Assembly (NCBI RefSeq): GCF_001700965.1
Contig: NZ_CP016756.1
Coordinates: 1,860,001-1,924,000 of the forward strand
Direction of reading: 5' to 3'
Length of the DNA: 64,000 bases
Source: Stenotrophomonas nitritireducens
Lineage (GTDB): Bacteria; Pseudomonadota; Gammaproteobacteria; Xanthomonadales; Xanthomonadaceae
Shown: positions 1 through 7,943 of the stretch, piece by piece
How positions within the stretch are numbered: position 1 is the stretch's first letter
How the letters are laid out: each line of letters begins with the position of its first letter
Notes under the pieces: model-generated
Seen by the model: the letters and a program-made list of their open reading frames with translations, nothing else
The model's database searches: none
Told to the model about the DNA's origin: nothing
Translations under genes and position numbers: made by a program

Positions 1-100
1 GCGGGCGGCCGCTTTCCAGACGCTGGCGCAGTTCTTCCAGCTTGAGGATTTCGTCGGCTCCGCGACCGATCAGGGCAAGGGCTTCATCAATCGAGGACAC
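1..100 (-). CDS. tyrS: Tyrosyl-tRNA synthetase, N-terminal fragment (runs off the window)
   Basis: Only the first 33 codons are inside the window. The protein charges tRNA-Tyr in the cytoplasm. The visible residues, starting with a GTG codon and reading [18 protein letters not shown], then [14 protein letters not shown], match the conserved N-terminus of bacterial TyrS just before the core that carries the HIGH motif, which is outside. The gene diverges from the M23 peptidase gene. The 167 bases between the two starts must hold both promoters. The GTG at 100 is chosen because no ATG precedes the conserved residues. Identity rests on a short stretch but the match is characteristic. Confidence 0.75.
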   Translation of the reverse strand, partial: MSSIDEALALIGRGADEILKLEELRQRLESGRP

Positions 101-267
101 GCTAAAACTCCCGACTTCGCAGTCAAAAACATGAATGGTGTTAAGTACAAGTTAACCACGTTAACCAATCGAAAAGCCATGCGGCTCAATGGTTTGACGC
201 GGTATTGATAGGTGTCTATGTTACCTGCGTTTGGGCCCGCGATCCGGGTCGACCAGAGAACCGACCG

Positions 268-1728
268 ATGTCCCAACCCGATCATGGCTCCGCGCGCAAA
301 CAGCGCTTCCAGGAAAGACTCCACGTCCTGCACGACAACGCCCTGCATCGGAAGTTGAAGGAACATCTGCCCGCCGCGTTCAACGAACGCTGGAACCGGC
401 GGCACTGGATCCACGCCAGCCTGTTCGTCACCATTGGTGCGCTGGCAGCGACGATTGTTCCGGGTTTTTCGAACGCGATTGACAGCAACCTGCCGTCCTC
501 CCACTCCACACTTGCGCTGCCGTTGCCGCCGCTATCCTTGGCGCGACGCGGGGAAACGCCGGGCGACAGCTGGCAGATCCAGCGCGTGGAACGCGGCCAG
601 ACACTGAGCGACCTGTTTGCCGCAGCGGGCGTGCCTGCCACCACCATGCAGAAGGTGCTTGATCACCCGGGCACCCGCGAGGTGCTGACCAAGCTGCGCC
701 CAGGCGCGGAAATCGCCTTCGACCTGCCGGTCAATGGCGCGCTGCGCACGATCCGCTTCGACCGCGATGCCAATCACCGGGTGGAACTGAGCCTGCAGGG
801 CGACAAGATCAGCGAGAAGGTCAGCGAGCGCGCAACCAGCACCCGTACCGTGGTGGCCAGCGGTGAAATCACCAGCTCGCTGTACAACGCCGCGCGCAAG
901 GCCGGCCTGTCACCCTCGGCCATCGCCACGATGACCGATGAAATCTTCAAATACGACATCGACTTCTCCAAGGACCTGCAGCCGGGTGACCGCTTCAGCG
1001 TGGTGATGGACGAAACCTGGCGCGAAGGCGAGCGCATTGATACCAGCAAGATCCTGGCAGCCACCTTCCAGACCGGCGGCAAGACCTATACCGGCTTCCG
1101 TTTTGATCGCAATGGCAAGTCGGAATACTTCGACCTCAATGGCCGCTCGCTGAAAAAGAGCTTCATCCGCTCGCCGATCCAGTTCGCCCGCCTGAGCTCG
1201 AATTTCGGCACCCGTCGCCATCCCATCCTAGGCACCATGCGCACCCACAAGGGTGTGGACTACGCCGCGCGTACCGGCACCCCGATCATGGCCGCCGGTG
1301 ATGCCCGCGTGCAGTTCGCCGGCACCCAGCGCGGCTACGGCAACGTGGTGATCCTCGACCACGGAAGCGGCCACACCACGCTCTATGGGCATATGTCACG
1401 GCTTGGCCCCTACCGTGCCGGCCAGCGCGTGGCGCAGGGCCAGGTGATCGGCTATGTGGGTTCCACCGGCATGTCGACCGGGCCGCACCTGCATTACGAA
1501 TTCCGCGTCAACGGCGTGCACCGCAACCCGTTGTCGGTGACCATGCCGCCACCGCAGCCGCTGCAGGGCGCCGATCTGGCCGCATTCCGGGCACAGACCG
1601 CACCGGCCATGGCCCGCATCCAAGGCATGGAAGAACTGATCTACGCCGATGCCGGCGACAAGCGGAAGCCGACCGCCGCCACCCAGACCGCTGCGGCGAC
1701 ACCCGCAGCAGGCGGCAAGCGCGGCTGA
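268..1728 (+). CDS. M23 family metallopeptidase, membrane-anchored (MepM-like murein endopeptidase)
   Basis: This is a cell-envelope zinc peptidase expected to cut peptidoglycan cross-links. From the ATG at 268 the protein has a basic N-terminus, one membrane helix around residues 45-68 (WIHASLFVTIGALAATIVPG), a LysM/OapA-like region (GQTLSDLFAAAGVP), and a C-terminal LytM domain. The domain carries the zinc ligands in HKGVDYA and in PHLHYEF. An upstream in-frame ATG at 205 would add 21 unlike residues, so 268 (MSQPDHGS) is preferred. The C-terminus is Ala/Thr-rich and low complexity. A strong terminator follows. The usual place of this gene beside tyrS in xanthomonads supports the call. I cannot tell whether it is a MepM, an MltG-partner or another endopeptidase. 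Confidence 0.9.
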   Translation: MSQPDHGSARKQRFQERLHVLHDNALHRKLKEHLPAAFNERWNRRHWIHASLFVTIGALAATIVPGFSNAIDSNLPSSHSTLALPLPPLSLARRGETPGDSWQIQRVERGQTLSDLFAAAGVPATTMQKVLDHPGTREVLTKLRPGAEIAFDLPVNGALRTIRFDRDANHRVELSLQGDKISEKVSERATSTRTVVASGEITSSLYNAARKAGLSPSAIATMTDEIFKYDIDFSKDLQPGDRFSVVMDETWREGERIDTSKILAATFQTGGKTYTGFRFDRNGKSEYFDLNGRSLKKSFIRSPIQFARLSSNFGTRRHPILGTMRTHKGVDYAARTGTPIMAAGDARVQFAGTQRGYGNVVILDHGSGHTTLYGHMSRLGPYRAGQRVAQGQVIGYVGSTGMSTGPHLHYEFRVNGVHRNPLSVTMPPPQPLQGADLAAFRAQTAPAMARIQGMEELIYADAGDKRKPTAATQTAAATPAAGGKRG

Positions 1729-1751
1729 GCCAGCGCGACACCGTTGACGAT

Positions 1752-1790
1752 ACGGGCAGGGAGCTTGAAGCTTCCCTGCCCGTTTCTTTT
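1752..1790 (+). terminator. Rho-independent terminator of the M23 gene
   Basis: Perfect 11-base arms (ACGGGCAGGGA at 1752-1762, its complement at 1773-1783) are followed by a T-rich run, TTTCTTTT. The hairpin lies between the M23 gene and anmK. Confidence 0.85.
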
Positions 1791-1801
1791 TGGCGAACGC
1801 C

Positions 1802-2926
1802 ATGACCTCTGTTGATCCGCAGCTGCCCCTGTTTCTCGGCCTGATGTCCGGCACCAGTGCCGACGGCATCGATGCGGCGCTGGTGCAGTTTCCGCAGAGC
1901 GGCGGCTGTCATTTCGTGCATGGCCATACCCACGCCTGGGATGCGGCTACCCGCGAGGCCCTGATCGCGCTGGGCCAGGGCGGCGAGCCTGCGTCGATGG
2001 ATGCGTTGGGGCAGTTGGATGCGCGCGTCGGCATCGCCTTCGCCAACGCCGCCAATCAACTGCTGGACCTTGCCGGAGTGCAGCGTTCGCAGGTGCAGGC
2101 CATCGGCTCGCATGGCCAGACCATCCGTCACCGCCCGCTGAGCACGCCTGCCTTTACCTGGCAGATTGGCGATGCCAACCGCATTGCCGAGCTCACCGGC
2201 ATCACCACCGTGGCCGATTTCCGCCGCCGTGATGTGGCCGCCGGCGGCCATGGCGCGCCGTTGATGCCCGCTTTCCATCTGGCGATGCTGGGCAGCACCG
2301 ATGAAGACCGCGCGGTGCTCAATCTCGGCGGCATCGCCAACCTGAGCCTGATTGCCCGCGATGGCAGCATCCGTGGTTTTGATACCGGCCCAGCCAATGC
2401 CCTGCTCGATGGCTGGTGCCAACGGCATCTTGGCCATGCGTTTGATGCCGATGGTGCGTTCGCGGCCAGCGGGCGGGTGGATGAGAGCTTGTTGGCGCGT
2501 TTGCTGGGCGAACCTTGGTTCGCGCTGCCACCGCCGAAGAGCACCGGCCGCGAGCAGTTCCATCTGCAGTGGGTGGAAGCGCAGCTGGGGGCTACGACGT
2601 TGGCTCCAGCCGATGTACAGGCCACTTTGCTGGAACTGACTGCCGCCACCGTGGCCGATGCCTTGCTGGCGCAGCTGCCGGGTGCGCGCCGGGTGCTGGT
2701 CTGCGGCGGCGGCGTGCGCAATCCGCAGCTGCTGTCGAGGTTGCAGGCGCGGCTACCGGGTGTGGCGATCGGGTCCAGTGCCGCGCATGGGCTGGACCCG
2801 GATTACATGGAAGCGATGGGGTTTGCGTGGCTGGCGCAGGAGACCCTGGCCGGCCGCCCGGGCAATCTGCCCAGTGTCAGCGGCGCACGCGGGCCGCGGA
2901 TTCTGGGCGCGATCCATCTGGCTTGA
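1802..2926 (+). CDS. anmK: Anhydro-N-acetylmuramic acid kinase
   Basis: AnmK phosphorylates and opens 1,6-anhydro-MurNAc to MurNAc-6-phosphate in the cytoplasmic arm of cell-wall recycling. The protein (374 residues) starts with the family signature [16 protein letters not shown] and has the later [26 protein letters not shown] and [11 protein letters not shown] blocks of the ASKHA-fold kinase. The length is normal. The ATG at 1802 is chosen. A TTG at 1790 is in frame but lies in the upstream terminator's T-run. It shares the neighbourhood with the M23 endopeptidase and the AmpG muropeptide permease, so three murein turnover or recycling steps sit within 5 kb. Confidence 0.95.
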   Translation: MTSVDPQLPLFLGLMSGTSADGIDAALVQFPQSGGCHFVHGHTHAWDAATREALIALGQGGEPASMDALGQLDARVGIAFANAANQLLDLAGVQRSQVQAIGSHGQTIRHRPLSTPAFTWQIGDANRIAELTGITTVADFRRRDVAAGGHGAPLMPAFHLAMLGSTDEDRAVLNLGGIANLSLIARDGSIRGFDTGPANALLDGWCQRHLGHAFDADGAFAASGRVDESLLARLLGEPWFALPPPKSTGREQFHLQWVEAQLGATTLAPADVQATLLELTAATVADALLAQLPGARRVLVCGGGVRNPQLLSRLQARLPGVAIGSSAAHGLDPDYMEAMGFAWLAQETLAGRPGNLPSVSGARGPRILGAIHLA

Positions 2927-2956
2927 GGGGAAGCGAGAGGCGAGAGGCGGTAGGCG

Positions 2957-3121
2957 GTAGTGCCGAGCCATGCTCGGCAGAGGCTTTACCGGGAACGCCC
3001 CTGCCGAGCATGGCTCGGCACTACAGGGTTGGCTTTGTTGGGAAAGCCCCTGCCGAGCATGGCTCGGCACCACAGGCTGGCTTTGTTGGGAACGCCCCTG
3101 CCGAGCATGGCTCGGCACTAC
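2957..3121. repeat. Cluster of four SMAG (GTAG-type REP) palindromes
   Basis: Four 24-base palindromic units are seen at 2957-2980 (forward, GTAGTGCCGAGCCATGCTCG then GCAG) and at 3001-3024, 3050-3073 and 3098-3121 (all reversed, ending CTAC or CCAC). The three reversed units recur with a period of about 49 bases together with their spacers, so they are also a tandem duplication. SMAG elements are the known Stenotrophomonas REP family, thought to be mobilised by RAYT transposases. Here they lie between the converging anmK and ribbon-helix-helix genes. Confidence 0.9.
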
Positions 3122-3126
3122 CGAGC

Positions 3127-3354
3127 TCAGATGTCGCTGCCGGCTGGCATTGCCTGCAGGGCCTTGATGGCTTCGGACAGCACGTCCACTTCGGGATCGT
3201 CGAAGCCGCCGCGCACATGGTGCTCGCTGGCGAACAGGCCCTGTTCGAGCAGGGCCAGACAGGTTTCTTCCCGGGTCCAGCCGCGCGCCACTGACAGGCG
3301 CCGAATGCGCTCCATCAGCAGCGGGTCGATATCCCGCAATACAACTTCTGCCAT
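3127..3354 (-). CDS. Small ribbon-helix-helix (FitA/Arc-like) DNA-binding protein
   Basis: The 75-residue product begins MAEVVLRDIDPLLMERIRRL, a beta-strand followed by helices typical of ribbon-helix-helix regulators such as FitA-type antitoxins. The second part (GWTREETCLALLEQGLF) fits the second helix. The ATG at 3354 is chosen because a GAGGA Shine-Dalgarno sequence lies 7 bases upstream; a GTG at 3360 sits on top of that site. No PIN or other toxin gene is adjacent: the neighbours are repeats on one side and ampG 80 bases away on the other. It is therefore probably a solitary regulator or an orphan antitoxin. The target is unknown. Confidence 0.75.
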   Translation of the reverse strand: MAEVVLRDIDPLLMERIRRLSVARGWTREETCLALLEQGLFASEHHVRGGFDDPEVDVLSEAIKALQAMPAGSDI

Positions 3355-3435
3355 GCTCACTTCCTCGTTAGCAAGGCCGCCCCCTCGGCGCGTCGGGGGC
3401 GATCATCCCGCAGCAGGCAGGTGCAGGCAACTGGC

Positions 3436-4803
3436 CTACCCAGCGCGGGCAAGCCGGCGCTGATGCAGTATCAGCAATACGCACAGGATCACGACCGGTA
3501 TCGCCACCAAGGCCGTGCCAATGAAGAACAGCGCATAGCCTTCCAGCAAGCTGCGACCCTGGGCCAGGGTCTGTACCGCCCACCCCGAAAAACCCTTCAA
3601 CGCCTTGCCCGGCATGGCGTAAAAGGAGCTCAACAGGGCGTACTGGGTAGCGGTATAGCCAATGCTGGTCAGGCTGGACATGTAGGCGATCAGCGCAGTG
3701 CCGGCAAAGCCGCTGGCAAAATTGTCGATCGCCATGGCGATGGCGAAATGGGTGATGTCGGGGCCTGAATAGGCCAGCCAGGCAAACGCCAAGTTGGAAC
3801 ACGGGCCCAAGACGGCACCCACCACCAGCGCTACCAGCATGCCCCAGCGCAAGGCAACTACACCGGCAGCGGCAATACCTACGAAGGTGGCTACCAGGCC
3901 GACCGAGCCGCGTACCGCACCGACCGTCTCCTCGCTCAGGCCCAGATCGACATAGAACGGATTGGCCATCGGCCCCATCACGAAATCGGCCAACCGATAG
4001 AAACTGATCGCCGCCAGAATCAGCAGCGCACCGCTGCGGTGCTCACGCACGAAAGCGACGAACGGCCCAATCACGGCGTCAAACAGGCCGCGCGTCGTCC
4101 ATAACGGTGCGGACTGCGTAGCCACCGCCACCTGTACAGGCAACGGCTCGCGGGCCATGAACACGGCGACAACACCTACCGCCATCAAGCCGGCCATGAT
4201 TTCGTAGGAAACCTGCCAACCCACCTTGGCCGCGATCAGCAGGATCAGCGCATCGGTGACCAGCAACGCCGAGCGGTAGCCCAGGGCCGATGACGAGGTA
4301 AGCAAACCCAGTTGTTCACCGTTGTCGGCCGATTCGATCCGCCACGCATCGATCACGATGTCCTGGGTGGCCGAAGCGAAAGCGACGATCACCGCCATCA
4401 CCCCGAACACCACCAGGTGTTCCCAGGCAATGCCGAGGAAAGTGATCTGACCGCCCTTGGGCTGGATCAAGCCCATCCCGACCAGCCCCACCACCACGAT
4501 CAGCTGCGACAGCAACATCCAGCCACGGCGGCGCCCCAGCCAGCCGAGCAGCGGCGCATTGGTCTTGTCGACGATGGGCGCCCACAGGAACTTCAGTGAA
4601 TATGCCAGCCCCACCCAGGACAGGAAGCCGATGGCGTCCAGCTCGATGCCTTCCTTGCGCATCCAGAAGCCCAGCGTGTTGCCTACCAGGTACAGCGGCA
4701 GACCCGAGCTGAAGCCAAGCAGCAGCATCGCCAGCACCTTGCGCTGGCTCAGATTGGACAACACCCGCTGCCAGGGGCGGCGGGGTTTGGCAGCCTCACT
4801 CAC
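3436..4803 (-). CDS. ampG: AmpG-family muropeptide permease (MFS)
   Basis: This inner-membrane carrier imports GlcNAc-anhydroMurNAc peptides, the signal molecules that induce chromosomal beta-lactamases. The 455-residue product has the AmpG signature near the N-terminus (GFSSGLPLYLVGNTLGFWMR, then LKFLWAPIVDK) and about 12 hydrophobic segments. The start is a GTG at 4803 that overlaps the stop of the exonuclease III-like gene (GTGA), so translation is probably coupled. In S. maltophilia, published work describes an ampN-ampG operon required for L1/L2 beta-lactamase induction; this pair has that layout. The stop is followed by 80 bases and then the ribbon-helix-helix gene on the same strand. 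Confidence 0.92.
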   Translation of the reverse strand: MSEAAKPRRPWQRVLSNLSQRKVLAMLLLGFSSGLPLYLVGNTLGFWMRKEGIELDAIGFLSWVGLAYSLKFLWAPIVDKTNAPLLGWLGRRRGWMLLSQLIVVVGLVGMGLIQPKGGQITFLGIAWEHLVVFGVMAVIVAFASATQDIVIDAWRIESADNGEQLGLLTSSSALGYRSALLVTDALILLIAAKVGWQVSYEIMAGLMAVGVVAVFMAREPLPVQVAVATQSAPLWTTRGLFDAVIGPFVAFVREHRSGALLILAAISFYRLADFVMGPMANPFYVDLGLSEETVGAVRGSVGLVATFVGIAAAGVVALRWGMLVALVVGAVLGPCSNLAFAWLAYSGPDITHFAIAMAIDNFASGFAGTALIAYMSSLTSIGYTATQYALLSSFYAMPGKALKGFSGWAVQTLAQGRSLLEGYALFFIGTALVAIPVVILCVLLILHQRRLARAG

Positions 4804-5600
4804 AGGTCATAGTCCACGGTGAACGGGGCGTGGTCGGAGAAGCGCTGGCCGGTGTAGATCGAGCTGCCGCGCAGGCGCTCGCGCAGGCCCGGGGTGACGA
4901 ACTGGTAGTCGATGCGCCAACCGACGTTGTTGGCGCGGGCCGCGCCACGGTTGCTCCACCAGGTGTAGTCCTGGCCTTCCGGGTGCAGCGCGCGGTAGGC
5001 GTCGACCCAGCCGCGGCCCTTGGCCGTATCGACCAGTTCGGTCTGGTCGGCGCAGAAGCCGTTCATCCAGTCGCGCTCTTCCGGCAGGCAGCCGGAGTTT
5101 TTCTGGTTGGATTTCCAGTTCTTGATGTCCAGCGCGCTGCGCACGATGTTCCAGTCGCCGCACAGGACGTAGTCACGGCCGCTGGCCAGCCATTCGTCCA
5201 GGATGGGCTTCAGCCACTGCATCACCTCGAACTTGAAGCCCTGCCGCAGCTCGCCCGAGGAACCGGACGGGATATAGAACGACACCACGCTGAGGTTGCC
5301 GAAACGCGCCTCGATGTAACGGCCTTCATCGTCGAACGGTGCCCAACCCAGCGCGGTACGCACTTCGTCGGGCTCGCGGCGGCTCCAGATTCCTACGCCG
5401 CTGTAGCCCTTCTTGGTGATCGCGTCGCGGTAGAAACAGTGGTGGCCGTCCGGGCGGAACAGTGCATCGGTCAGCTGCGACTCCTGCGCCTTGGTTTCCT
5501 GAATGCAGAGCACGTCGGCCTGCTGGCCCAGGAACCACTCGTTGAAGCCCTTGGTGGTGGCCGAACGGATGCCGTTGGCATTGAAGCTGGTAATACGCAT
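4800..5600 (-). CDS. xthA: Exodeoxyribonuclease III family protein (the ampN position)
   Basis: This is an Mg-dependent exonuclease/AP-endonuclease of the EEP fold acting in base-excision repair. The 266-residue protein shows FNANGIR (Asn7-type), IQETK (catalytic Glu), GDWNI (Asp/Asn pair) and the C-terminal SDHAP dyad. The ATG at 5600 is chosen because the MRITSFNANG start matches the family; upstream in-frame sequence has no resemblance. It is the first gene of a two-gene operon with ampG, with which it overlaps. The pairing of a repair nuclease with a murein permease has no obvious logic. In S. maltophilia the upstream cistron is called ampN; I equate the two from memory of the operon, not from a sequence comparison. 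Confidence 0.9.
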   Translation of the reverse strand: MRITSFNANGIRSATTKGFNEWFLGQQADVLCIQETKAQESQLTDALFRPDGHHCFYRDAITKKGYSGVGIWSRREPDEVRTALGWAPFDDEGRYIEARFGNLSVVSFYIPSGSSGELRQGFKFEVMQWLKPILDEWLASGRDYVLCGDWNIVRSALDIKNWKSNQKNSGCLPEERDWMNGFCADQTELVDTAKGRGWVDAYRALHPEGQDYTWWSNRGAARANNVGWRIDYQFVTPGLRERLRGSSIYTGQRFSDHAPFTVDYDL

Positions 5601-5798
5601 GAAGGACCGCTGTTGGGAAAGCTCAAGACCGGCACAGCATACCGCCCGGACCGGGGCGGTCGACACACTGGGCTGGCGCTTTCCCCTGACAGTGGGCCGG
5701 GGCCGGCCAGCAGGCGGCTGCCGGCCCCGCAACGCAGCAATTGCAAGGGCCATGCTTTACCCTAGGCCCCTCAATAGACGACAAGAATCCGTATTTAC

Positions 5799-6458
5799 AT
5801 GAGTGACCACCGTTCCCGTTTCCTGCAGCTGGCGCTGAACGCCGACGCGCTGCGTTTTGGCCAGTTCACCCTCAAGTCCGGCCGGGTGAGCCCGTATTTC
5901 TTCAATGCCGGCCGTTTTGACACCGGCCTGGCGCTGGCCCAGCTGGGCAATTGCTACGCCGATGCCATCGATGCCGCCGGCATTGCCTATGACCAGCTGT
6001 TTGGCCCGGCCTACAAGGGCATCCCGCTGGCCACCGCGATCGCCTGCGAGTTCTCGCACCGCGGCCGCAACCTGCCGCTGACCTTCAACCGCAAGGAAGC
6101 CAAGGAACACGGTGAAGGCGGCACCCTGATCGGCGCCGACATGGCCGGCAAGCGCATCCTGATCGTCGATGACGTGATCACCGCCGGTACCGCCATCCGC
6201 GAGGCGCTGGCCATCATCCGCGAAGCCAACGGCATTCCGGCCGGCATCGTGGTGGCACTGGACCGCCAGGAGATCGCCTCGGAAACCGACCCGCGCTCAG
6301 CCGCGCAGGCCGTGGCTGCCGAAACCGGCATTCCGGTGATTGCGGTGGCCAATCTGGCCGACCTGCTTGCATTCGCCTCCGGGAACCCGGAACTTGTCGG
6401 CTATCGCGAACCGTTGCTGGCCTACCGTGGCCGCTACGGGAGCAATCCGACAGGCTGA
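5799..6458 (+). CDS. pyrE: Orotate phosphoribosyltransferase
   Basis: PyrE makes orotidine 5'-phosphate from orotate and PRPP in pyrimidine synthesis. The 219-residue product has the N-terminal FTLKSGRVSPYFFNAG block, the FNRKEAKEHGEGG catalytic loop (with Lys and His) and the PRPP-binding motif ILIVDDVITAGTA. Its length and ATG start are as expected. The gene diverges from xthA; the 198 bases between hold both promoters. A GTG-started DUF4124 gene follows 18 bases after the stop and may be co-transcribed. Confidence 0.97.
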   Translation: MSDHRSRFLQLALNADALRFGQFTLKSGRVSPYFFNAGRFDTGLALAQLGNCYADAIDAAGIAYDQLFGPAYKGIPLATAIACEFSHRGRNLPLTFNRKEAKEHGEGGTLIGADMAGKRILIVDDVITAGTAIREALAIIREANGIPAGIVVALDRQEIASETDPRSAAQAVAAETGIPVIAVANLADLLAFASGNPELVGYREPLLAYRGRYGSNPTG

Positions 6459-6476
6459 TAGCAGGGGGCTGCCAAG

Positions 6477-7196
6477 GTGCCAAATCCGACGAAAAACGCG
6501 GCAACGTTGTTGCTGGTGCTGGCCGCACTGGCAGCCCCGGCGCTTGCCCAGAACAAGGCCGCCGACACCGGCAAGAAGCTGTACTGCTGGGATGAGGGCG
6601 GCAAGCGCATCTGCTCGGACACGCTGCCACCGGAAGCGGTGAACAGCGCGCGCCAGGAGTTCAATGCGCGCAGCGGAACGCGCGGGGCCGAAGTGCAGCG
6701 CGCGCTTAGCGCCGAAGAACGAGCCGACGCTGCGTTGGCCCAGGCCCAGCAGGAAGTGGATGCGGCGGCGGCGGACACGCGCAAGCGTACCGAACAGGCG
6801 ATGTTGTCCACCTACGCCACCGAAGACGATCTGCGCCGTGTGTTCAATGAACGCACCGCGATTGTCGACAACAACATCAAGACCGCGGTGTTCAACGTGA
6901 CCAGCCTGCGTGGTGCGCTGGCCGCCCAGCTCACTGCCGCCGGCAACAAGGAACTGGCGGGGCAGAAGGTGCCCGACCAGCAAGCCACCGAGATCCGCCA
7001 GCGTCACAACGAACTGCTGGCGCAGCTGCGTCTGCAATCGGCGTTCGAGCAGCAGCGGCAGGCGATGGATGTTGAAATCGCCGAAAGCCTGGCGCGTTAC
7101 CGCGAGCTCAAGGGCATTGCGGCGCCGGTGGATGCTGCGGGCAGCGCGTCGGCGGCTGCACCCGCGCCTGCTGCGGTTGTACCTGCCAAGGGCTGA
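6477..7196 (+). CDS. DUF4124-type secreted protein with coiled-coil region
   Basis: The 239-residue product has a clear signal peptide (hydrophobic core LLLVLAALAAPALA, cleavage after ALA-Q) and then KKLYCWDEGGKRICSDTLPP, the DUF4124 pattern with two cysteines that could pair in the periplasm. Residues ~70-210 are Ala/Glu/Gln/Arg-rich and probably a coiled coil. The C-terminus is Ala/Pro-rich. The start is a GTG at 6477. It lies 18 bases after pyrE and is closed by a strong terminator. Function is unknown; such proteins are common and uncharacterised in xanthomonads. Confidence 0.85.
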   Translation: MPNPTKNAATLLLVLAALAAPALAQNKAADTGKKLYCWDEGGKRICSDTLPPEAVNSARQEFNARSGTRGAEVQRALSAEERADAALAQAQQEVDAAAADTRKRTEQAMLSTYATEDDLRRVFNERTAIVDNNIKTAVFNVTSLRGALAAQLTAAGNKELAGQKVPDQQATEIRQRHNELLAQLRLQSAFEQQRQAMDVEIAESLARYRELKGIAAPVDAAGSASAAAPAPAAVVPAKG

Positions 7197-7220
7197 GCGA
7201 TTGGTATTAGTGAAATATGG

Positions 7221-7248
7221 AAGCGGCCTTCGGGCCGCTTTTTTGTTT
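7221..7248 (+). terminator. Rho-independent terminator after the DUF4124 gene
   Basis: An 8-base perfect stem AAGCGGCC / GGCCGCTT with a TTCG tetraloop (7221-7240) runs into TTTTTTGTTTT. This is a textbook intrinsic terminator. Confidence 0.93.
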
Positions 7249-7269
7249 TGGAGCTTTCAATCAAGAGCT

Positions 7270-7319
7270 CCCCTCATCCGCCCCTGCGGGGCACCTTCTC
7301 CCGTAAACGGGAGAAGGGA
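7270..7319 (+). repeat. Dispersed hairpin repeat (CTCATCCGCCCC...GGGAGAAGGGA family), copy A
   Basis: The unit is about 50 bases: a GC-rich head (CCCCTCATCCGCCCCTGCGG) followed by CACCTTCTCCCG, a short loop and CGGGAGAAGG. The same unit recurs inverted at 7511-7561 and again at 28336-28384, with pieces at 25193-25410. Each copy can fold into two small hairpins. Confidence 0.85.
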
Positions 7320-7440
7320 ATGGCTCCCTGCAGCGTTGAGTCCGCGAGTGGTTCCGGGGCTGCGAGTGGCTCCCTGCGGCGTTGAGACCGCGAGTGTTCC
7401 GGTTCTGCGAATGGCTTCCTGCGGCTTTGATGGCTTGCCG
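7319..7440 (+). repeat. Degenerate tandem repeat of about 47 bases, three copies
   Basis: Successive units begin GAATGGCTCCCTGCAGCGTT, GAGTGGCTCCCTGCGGCGTT and GAATGGCTTCCTGCGGCTTT, each running into a CCGCGAGTG...TTCCGG...CTGC segment. The block is enclosed by the two inverted copies of the dispersed hairpin repeat. No convincing gene is present here. Confidence 0.6.
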
Positions 7441-7510
7441 CGGCTTTGAGTGCTGGAGTCGCGGCAGATCCGGAGGCTGCAGCGGACTTGCCGCAAGCCA
7501 TGAACCATTT

Positions 7511-7561
7511 CCCTTCTCCCGCTTGCGGGAGAAGGTGCCCCGAAGGAGGCGGATGAGGGGG
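7511..7561 (-). repeat. Dispersed hairpin repeat, copy B (inverted)
   Basis: This is the reverse complement of the family seen at 7270-7319: CCCTTCTCCCGCTTGCGGGA then GAAGGTGCCCCGAAGGAGGC. Copies A and B face each other around about 190 bases, an arrangement like a small non-autonomous element. Confidence 0.85.
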
Positions 7562-7722
7562 CTTTGGCTTTGGCTTTGGCTTCGGCTTCGGCTTCGGCTT
7601 CGGCTTCGGCTTTGGCTTCGGCTTTGGCTTCGCTTTGGCTTCGCTTCGGCTTCGGCTTCGGCTTTGGCTTCGGCTTTGGCTTTGGCTTTGGCTTTGGCTT
7701 TGGCTCCGCCTCTGGCTTTGGC
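7561..7722 (+). repeat. GGCTTY hexanucleotide microsatellite
   Basis: About 26 consecutive units of GGCTTT or GGCTTC run from 7561 to about 7722, with two 5-base units (GCTTC) where a G has been lost. Read as protein, the tract gives Lys-Pro, Phe-Gly or Leu-Trp repeats in different frames. None has a coding context, so I treat it as non-coding. It ends about 220 bases before kdpF. Confidence 0.9.
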
Positions 7723-7760
7723 TATCGCCCTGCCTCCATCCCACCCACCAAACCCCGACT

Positions 7761-7812
7761 TTTTACGCGCCTTTTACGCCAGCGCCCACTCCGCAGCGTC
7801 GATCATTTACGC
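7761..7812 (+). promoter_or_regulatory. Candidate KdpE operator / kdp promoter region
   Basis: TTTTACGC occurs at 7761-7768 and again at 7772-7779, one helical turn (11 bases) apart, and ATTTACGC follows at 7805-7812. Direct repeats spaced by one turn are the usual site layout for OmpR-class regulators such as KdpE. The site lies about 130-180 bases before kdpF. This is inference from position and spacing; no -10/-35 pair was assigned. Confidence 0.4.
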
Positions 7813-7943
7813 CCTCCGGGCGGACGATAACGGCCTGATCGGGGTGATCAGAACTGCCATCCGTGCCGGCCTGTCGCCCCGCCCGTCCACCGACGCGCGT
7901 GCCGGCAGCTCCGGCCGCGTGCTGATCGTAATTCGAGGTTTCC

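Noticed and set aside
1508..2563. Long open frames opposite anmK and many other genes
   Set aside because: High GC content creates long antisense frames. They lack homology and follow codon bias of the real strand.
2957..3121. CRISPR-like array
   Set aside because: The repeats are 24-base palindromes in mixed orientation with similar spacers. They are SMAG REP elements, and no cas genes are present.
7274..7744. Minus-strand ORF with long Lys-Pro repeat
   Set aside because: It is the translation of the GGCTTY microsatellite and of two hairpin repeats. No ribosome site or conserved domain is present, and all three forward frames are equally open across the repeat.
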